From the NCBI GenBank assembly GCA_937921525.1, contig CAKZUM010000282.1, positions 1 through 19,423 of the forward strand: a stretch of 19,423 nt of DNA, read 5' to 3'. The notes beneath the pieces are model-generated. The model was given only the letters and a program-made list of their open reading frames with translations, was not told where the DNA came from and made no database searches. The position numbers were made by a program, and so were the translations under genes. The DNA comes from an uncultured Saprospiraceae bacterium (GTDB lineage Bacteria > Bacteroidota > Bacteroidia > Chitinophagales > Saprospiraceae). Shown here in pieces: positions 16,101 to 19,423 of the stretch (position 1 is its first letter; every line of letters starts with the position of its first letter).

Positions 16101-19100
16101 TTGTAGTAAGAGATACTAAAGCTCCCGAAATTTGCTGTAAGGAATTAACTTTACAATTAGATGAAAACGGACAGGTTAGTTTTAATCCAGAAGATTTGGA
16201 TTGTGGGGCTTCAGACAACTGTAGTGCTATTACTTTTTCTGCAAGCAAGACTACTTTTAATTTAAATGATGTAGGACAAAATACGATTACATTAACCGTA
16301 GAAGATGCTTGTGGCAATAAAGATCAATGTACCGCTACGGTAACAGTAGAATCTTTTGACCTTGCTCTTAGAAAAGAAATGGCTGCTGGCGAAGATACTC
16401 GTGTATATACTGGAGAGGAAGTAACGTTTACCATTACTGTTTTCAACCAAGGTACTTTAACAGCATCCAATGTAGAAGTAACAGATTATATTCCAAACGG
16501 TTTCCAATTATCGGATTCCAACTGGAGTAATAACGGAAATAATACAGCATCAACAATCATAGCAGGAAGCATCGCTCCCGGTGCTAGTAAGTCAGTAAAT
16601 ATTACCTTATTAGTCACAAAGAGTACAGAAGGAGATTTAATTAATCGTGCAGAAATTTCCGATGCTACAGCACCTGCTGGTTTTGATAATACAGATGTAG
16701 ATTCCTCGCCAGACCAAGTAGTTGGTAATGATGCTGGTGGCGTGGTGAACAGTGGTACAGATGATGAAATCAATCAGACACCACCAACAGATGAAGATGA
16801 TGCCGATCCAGAAGATGTAACAGTCGAAATATTCGATTTGGCTTTGCGTAAAACAATAAGCAATTCTACCCAACAACCAATTGTTGCTGGCAGAACAGTA
16901 ACATTCGATATAACTGTTTTTAATCAAGGAACGGTTCCTGCTCAAGATATTGAGATAACCGATTACTTGCCAGCCATAGGTCTGACCTTGAATGATCCTA
17001 ACTGGACTGCTAACGGCAGTACAGCAGTATACAATTCTTTATTGTCTCTCGCACCAGGTGCAGATCAAACGATTCAAATTTCTTTTACAGTCAATGCTGG
17101 CTTTGCTGGACTTATTCAAAATACTGCAGAGATTAGTGCAGCTAAAGATGAATTAGGAAACAGCCCACAAGATATTGATTCTACATCTGATAGTAATATT
17201 AGCAATGATACGACTCAGGACGATGCCATTAATAATGAAAATGGAGACGAGGATGATCACGATATTGCAGACCTTGAAATCATGCGTTTTGATTTAGCCT
17301 TAATCAAAACAATTAATAATACACAAACAGACAGACCAATCCTACAAGGTAGAACCGTCACCTTTGATATCACCGTTGTGAATCAAGGAAATGTTGATGC
17401 TACTGGCGTGGAAATTTCTGATTATTTACCAACTGGTTTAACATTGACAGACAATGATTGGTCTGTTGGAGTTGCTGGTATCGCTGTTTATAATCAAAAA
17501 TTAAATATTGCTGCTGGAGCGAATGAAGTCATTCAAATTAGCTTCACAGTAGATCAAGGAGTAGGAGATGAAACGATTATCAATAGAGCTGAAATATCAG
17601 ATGCGAAAGATGCTTCTGGGGCAGCTATTGAAGATATAGATTCTACACCAGACAGCACAGTAGGAAACGATGCTGGTGGTCAAGTAAATACAGATGATGA
17701 TGATAATACATCTGGCAATGGTAAGACAGGCGAAGACGAAGATGATGCCGATCCAGAAGATATTAAGGTAGACATCTTTGATTTAGCTTTAAGAAAGACC
17801 GTCAATGAAACACGTACGCAGCGACCAATCGCAAATGGTCGAACGGTCTACTTTGACATCGAAGTATTCAATCAAGGAACCGTCAATGCGACAGGCATTG
17901 AGGTAGTGGATTATATTCCAGATGGCTTGACCTTGGCAGATAGTGATTGGACAGAAGCGGGTGGTATCGCTACTTTTAATAGAACTTTAAGTCTAGGCGT
18001 AGGTCAAAGTGAGACAATACAAATAGCATTCATAGTAGATATTGGAGTAGAAGGATTTGTAGAAAATACGGCAGAGATCAGCGCAGCAGCAGACGAAAGT
18101 GGAGCGGCTGCATCAGATATAGATTCTACACCAGATAGCAATATCAGTAATGATACGACAACGGATAATGCAATAGATGGAGAGAATGGCGATGAGGATG
18201 ATGCCGATCCAGAACAGATAGAAATCAAACGTTTTGATTTAGCCTTAATCAAAACATTTAACCAAGTATTGACACCATCACCAATCTTGCAAGGTCGAAC
18301 GGTAGTATTTGATATTACAGTAGTGAATCAAGGAAATATTGCTGCTTCCGCAGTAGAGGTAGTCGATTATATACCAGCAGGCTTGACCTTAGCAGATGCG
18401 ACGTGGACGGATAATGGAGATGGTTCTGCTTCTTATAACCAACCATTTAGTCTAGCAGTAGGGGCGCAAAAAATTATTCAAGTAGCCTTTACAGTAGATC
18501 AGGGCATAGGAGATGCGACTCTAATTAATAGAGCAGAAATTGCTGACGCTAAAGATCAAAGTGGGGCAGCTATAGAAGACATAGATTCCACACCAGATAC
18601 AGCGGCAGGTAATGACACAGGGGGCGAAGTGAATACAGCGGATGATGATAATGCAAGTGGTAACGGCAGAAATGGCGAAGATGAAGATGACGCCGATCCA
18701 GAAGATATTAGAGTAGAAATTTTTGATTTAGCATTAAGAAAGACCTTAAATGCACAGACGCAACAACCAATTGTAAATGGTCGAATCATCACTTATGATA
18801 TTGAAGTATTCAACCAAGGTACAGTAGGCGCAACAGGTATAGAGTTAGTGGATTATATTCCAGCAGGCTTAACTTTAGCGGATACAGACTGGACAGATAA
18901 CGGTGGAGTAGCTTCTCTTAATCGAGAATTATCAGTTGGTGTTGGTCAAAGTGAGGTTGTGCAAATTAGCTTCTTAGTAGATATAGGGACAGAAGGTTTT
19001 GTAGAAAATACAGCAGAGATTACTAATGCTTTAGATGAGCTAGGTGTACCTGCACAGGATATAGATTCTACACCAGATTCCAACCTAAATAATGATACAA

Positions 19101-19423
19101 CAGAAAATGATGCGATTGATGGAGAGAATGGAGACGAAGATGATCACGATGTAGAGAATATAGAAATCAAGCGATTCGATTTAGCCTTAATCAAGACCGT
19201 AAACAATAGTTTAACAGCAAGTCCAATATTACAAGGTCGCACCGTAACTTTCGATATTACGGTAGTTAATCAAGGAAATATAGCTGCAACAGGAGTAGAA
19301 GTAGTAGACTACATTCCAGCAGGTTTGACCTTAGCAGATGCAGCATGGACGGATAACGGAGATGGTTCTGCATCTTATAATCAGCCGTTCAATTTAGCTG
19401 TTGGTGCACAAAATATTATTCAA
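13169..19423 (+). CDS. Giant multidomain surface protein: Ig-like, CBM6/35-like, HYR-like and DUF11 repeats (partial, C-terminus off the right edge)
   Basis: A single uninterrupted frame of 2,085 codons runs to the edge. Residues 1-39 are an extended signal peptide (24-residue N-region, hydrophobic 25-39). About 85-170 is Ig-like. About 215-330 is a Cys-containing domain (Cys231, ATG-less interior, HAVWYI at 279-284) that resembles thioester domains but lacks the Gln. Residues 337-371 and 503-544 form one Ig-like domain split by a CBM6/35-like module (376-502: PAENA, GSGYVEF, GEYSIRVRY, GSNTIRIES, VDIDEISLFG). About 548-635 is a bacterial Ig domain (NDGL, GTDQFTYSIC). Residues 640-1060 are five HYR-like or related units with paired Cys and DxCGN motifs. 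DUF11 repeats start at Phe1063, 1222, 1374, 1537, 1689, 1852 and 2003, joined by Asp/Glu/Asn-rich linkers. An adhesin or matrix role, with type IX secretion through an unseen C-terminal domain, is inference. Confidence 0.85.
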   Translation, partial: MPTINACLLRAISNLNGFSPGRWKVFLLLFVGYCGTISGTERDSLKLEASIEQLLEEAIPVLEQSTTDSLTIKEITKVDERTRGSGNGQISISFEDKSAEIGQYYDVFYDFILEGNRQVFKNIKSENGVLRITNVLPGHYSNFYIKRVQSEEKSPVYTSNLEVIHGREVLSRSSSRSSVCPSVSYVDCYGSIQTATNVGLNTFYNNSASYRPCGFGVGSTCEVTEIGRWHCIDGNKATPVAYNAFNTANYTGVGLTALQAARLKYLMCKYNIDQEGVAHAVWYITNTGGLNNLIYNDAVNNATVDGTEASLRFVKSETTTYQNMVVWECSSCSVGVNAGNDQSICGSGQVTLTANASSGKSPYTYQWSNQGQQMEQIYPAENAQVGGGAVIESVQSNYRGSGYVEFYAANGEYVQFQVNAPTRGEYSIRVRYTYNAVGIIGMKLAINNNVIPGGASFIGTGNDSNWEYLELGPYVFNQGSNTIRIESINFTGVDIDEISLFGTGTTSQSGQTVNVNVTGSNTYNVTVTDANGCTATDQVAVFIQSSAPNPQNDSYQVCPGERKTLNVIANDGLITDPLIIIKTNPQNATASVNSSNQIVYQSSPNACGTDQFTYSICANKNSSCCSDATVSITLKATQGPAFTNVPSDVTVECEEDVPNTIAPSASNDCNQNITVELNEERVSTSSCNYQLIRTWTAKDCAGRTNSVTQRITVQDNEKPIINGIPTNLNVTVSCGNIPARPSSTLINATDNCDVNIAYNFNEESTQGIDPNNCNYYNYLITRTWTAEDACGNKTVNTQAIKVQDITPPTGNCFLNSEERECQGAIANENAINTWNTENIRTLELCYTDDCSNVTVTSNYDFNRLRNTCGSTGTIEVQYIIADNCGNESYLTSKYTIVDTQTPTFVGIPNDITVECDAVPVVPNVTVSDNCDDNITFDFRENSTQSTDPTSCEYYNYTLTRVWSAVDACNNELAKTQVIVVRDTKAPEICCKELTLQLDENGQVSFNPEDLDCGASDNCSAITFSASKTTFNLNDVGQNTITLTVEDACGNKDQCTATVTVESFDLALRKEMAAGEDTRVYTGEEVTFTITVFNQGTLTASNVEVTDYIPNGFQLSDSNWSNNGNNTASTIIAGSIAPGASKSVNITLLVTKSTEGDLINRAEISDATAPAGFDNTDVDSSPDQVVGNDAGGVVNSGTDDEINQTPPTDEDDADPEDVTVEIFDLALRKTISNSTQQPIVAGRTVTFDITVFNQGTVPAQDIEITDYLPAIGLTLNDPNWTANGSTAVYNSLLSLAPGADQTIQISFTVNAGFAGLIQNTAEISAAKDELGNSPQDIDSTSDSNISNDTTQDDAINNENGDEDDHDIADLEIMRFDLALIKTINNTQTDRPILQGRTVTFDITVVNQGNVDATGVEISDYLPTGLTLTDNDWSVGVAGIAVYNQKLNIAAGANEVIQISFTVDQGVGDETIINRAEISDAKDASGAAIEDIDSTPDSTVGNDAGGQVNTDDDDNTSGNGKTGEDEDDADPEDIKVDIFDLALRKTVNETRTQRPIANGRTVYFDIEVFNQGTVNATGIEVVDYIPDGLTLADSDWTEAGGIATFNRTLSLGVGQSETIQIAFIVDIGVEGFVENTAEISAAADESGAAASDIDSTPDSNISNDTTTDNAIDGENGDEDDADPEQIEIKRFDLALIKTFNQVLTPSPILQGRTVVFDITVVNQGNIAASAVEVVDYIPAGLTLADATWTDNGDGSASYNQPFSLAVGAQKIIQVAFTVDQGIGDATLINRAEIADAKDQSGAAIEDIDSTPDTAAGNDTGGEVNTADDDNASGNGRNGEDEDDADPEDIRVEIFDLALRKTLNAQTQQPIVNGRIITYDIEVFNQGTVGATGIELVDYIPAGLTLADTDWTDNGGVASLNRELSVGVGQSEVVQISFLVDIGTEGFVENTAEITNALDELGVPAQDIDSTPDSNLNNDTTENDAIDGENGDEDDHDVENIEIKRFDLALIKTVNNSLTASPILQGRTVTFDITVVNQGNIAATGVEVVDYIPAGLTLADAAWTDNGDGSASYNQPFNLAVGAQNIIQ
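16349..19423 (+). repeat. Tandem DUF11 repeat array with a 315-residue (945-bp) higher-order unit
   Basis: Seven DUF11 units begin with FDLALRK (type A: 1063, 1222, 1537, 1852) or FDLALIK (type B: 1374, 1689, 2003). After the first A, the order is A-B-A-B-A-B. A units span 151-152 residues and B units 163, so equivalent positions recur every 314-315 residues. Linkers differ by type: A ends in SNISNDTT/NGDEDD, B in GNDAGG/GEDEDDADPED. The first A carries a B-like linker. Units B at 1689 and 2003 share long identical DNA words, for example TTGACCTTAGCAGATGC (18383-18399 and 19325-19341). Confidence 0.88.

Noticed and set aside
14156..18792. Several minus-strand ORFs of 65-102 codons opposite the giant gene
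   Set aside because: They are antisense shadows with low-complexity Ser/Ile-rich translations caused by the repeated acidic linkers on the + strand.
13169..19423. Defence or toxin-antitoxin system
   Set aside because: Nothing in the window shows nuclease, NTPase, reverse transcriptase or toxin motifs linked to defence; the long gene is structural and secreted in character.

Overview
The window looks like a chromosomal segment of an AT-rich Bacteroidota, most likely from the Saprospiria. The grounds are: a lipoprotein-type TamL (Omp85); an outer-membrane beta-barrel protein with a carboxypeptidase-regulatory-like N-terminus; a giant secreted HYR/DUF11 surface protein; start codons without Shine-Dalgarno sequences; and several matches to the Bacteroidota -7 promoter element TAnnTTTG. 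The lineage call is inference from gene content; no ribosomal RNA or other phylogenetic marker is present.

Layout. At 1-473 (-) is the start of a DUF1761 membrane protein that runs off the left edge. At 782-1687 (+) is a zinc N-acetylmuramoyl-L-alanine amidase, and at 1847-4321 (+) an outer-membrane beta-barrel protein. A 332-bp convergent gap follows, holding a purine-rich repeat, a 31-bp-arm palindrome and a 153-bp MITE-like element whose TTA target duplication includes the pfkA stop codon. At 6494-4654 (-) is a two-gene operon: a BadF/NAGK-type sugar kinase followed by 6-phosphofructokinase. At 6733-9150 (-) is tamL, divergent from an SpoU-family RNA methyltransferase at 9290-10042 (+). 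Then come a YfcE-like phosphodiesterase (10309-10812, +) and purB (10980-12311, +). After an 857-bp non-coding gap, one open reading frame fills 13169-19423 (+) and continues past the right edge. It encodes a multidomain surface protein of at least 2,085 residues.

How the parts fit. The genes up to purB are housekeeping: cell-wall turnover, outer-membrane biogenesis, amino-sugar and glycolytic phosphorylation, RNA modification and purine synthesis. Only the sugar kinase and pfkA look like a true operon; a -7 element and a dyad operator candidate lie just upstream of them. The giant gene is accessory in character: Ig-like domains, a carbohydrate-binding module apparently inserted inside one Ig-like domain, HYR-like domains, and seven DUF11 repeats with acidic linkers, the last six arranged as alternating pairs with a 315-residue period.

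The least explained feature is the intergenic DNA. Four gaps carry long, often nested palindromes built from short repeated words (AGAGTAGAGA/AGAACAGAGA, TTGAAGT, ACATAGGT, ACGGATTC). Five copies of one purine-rich word family sit at gene ends and in the divergent promoter region. No complete defence system, prophage, CRISPR array, tRNA or rRNA is visible.
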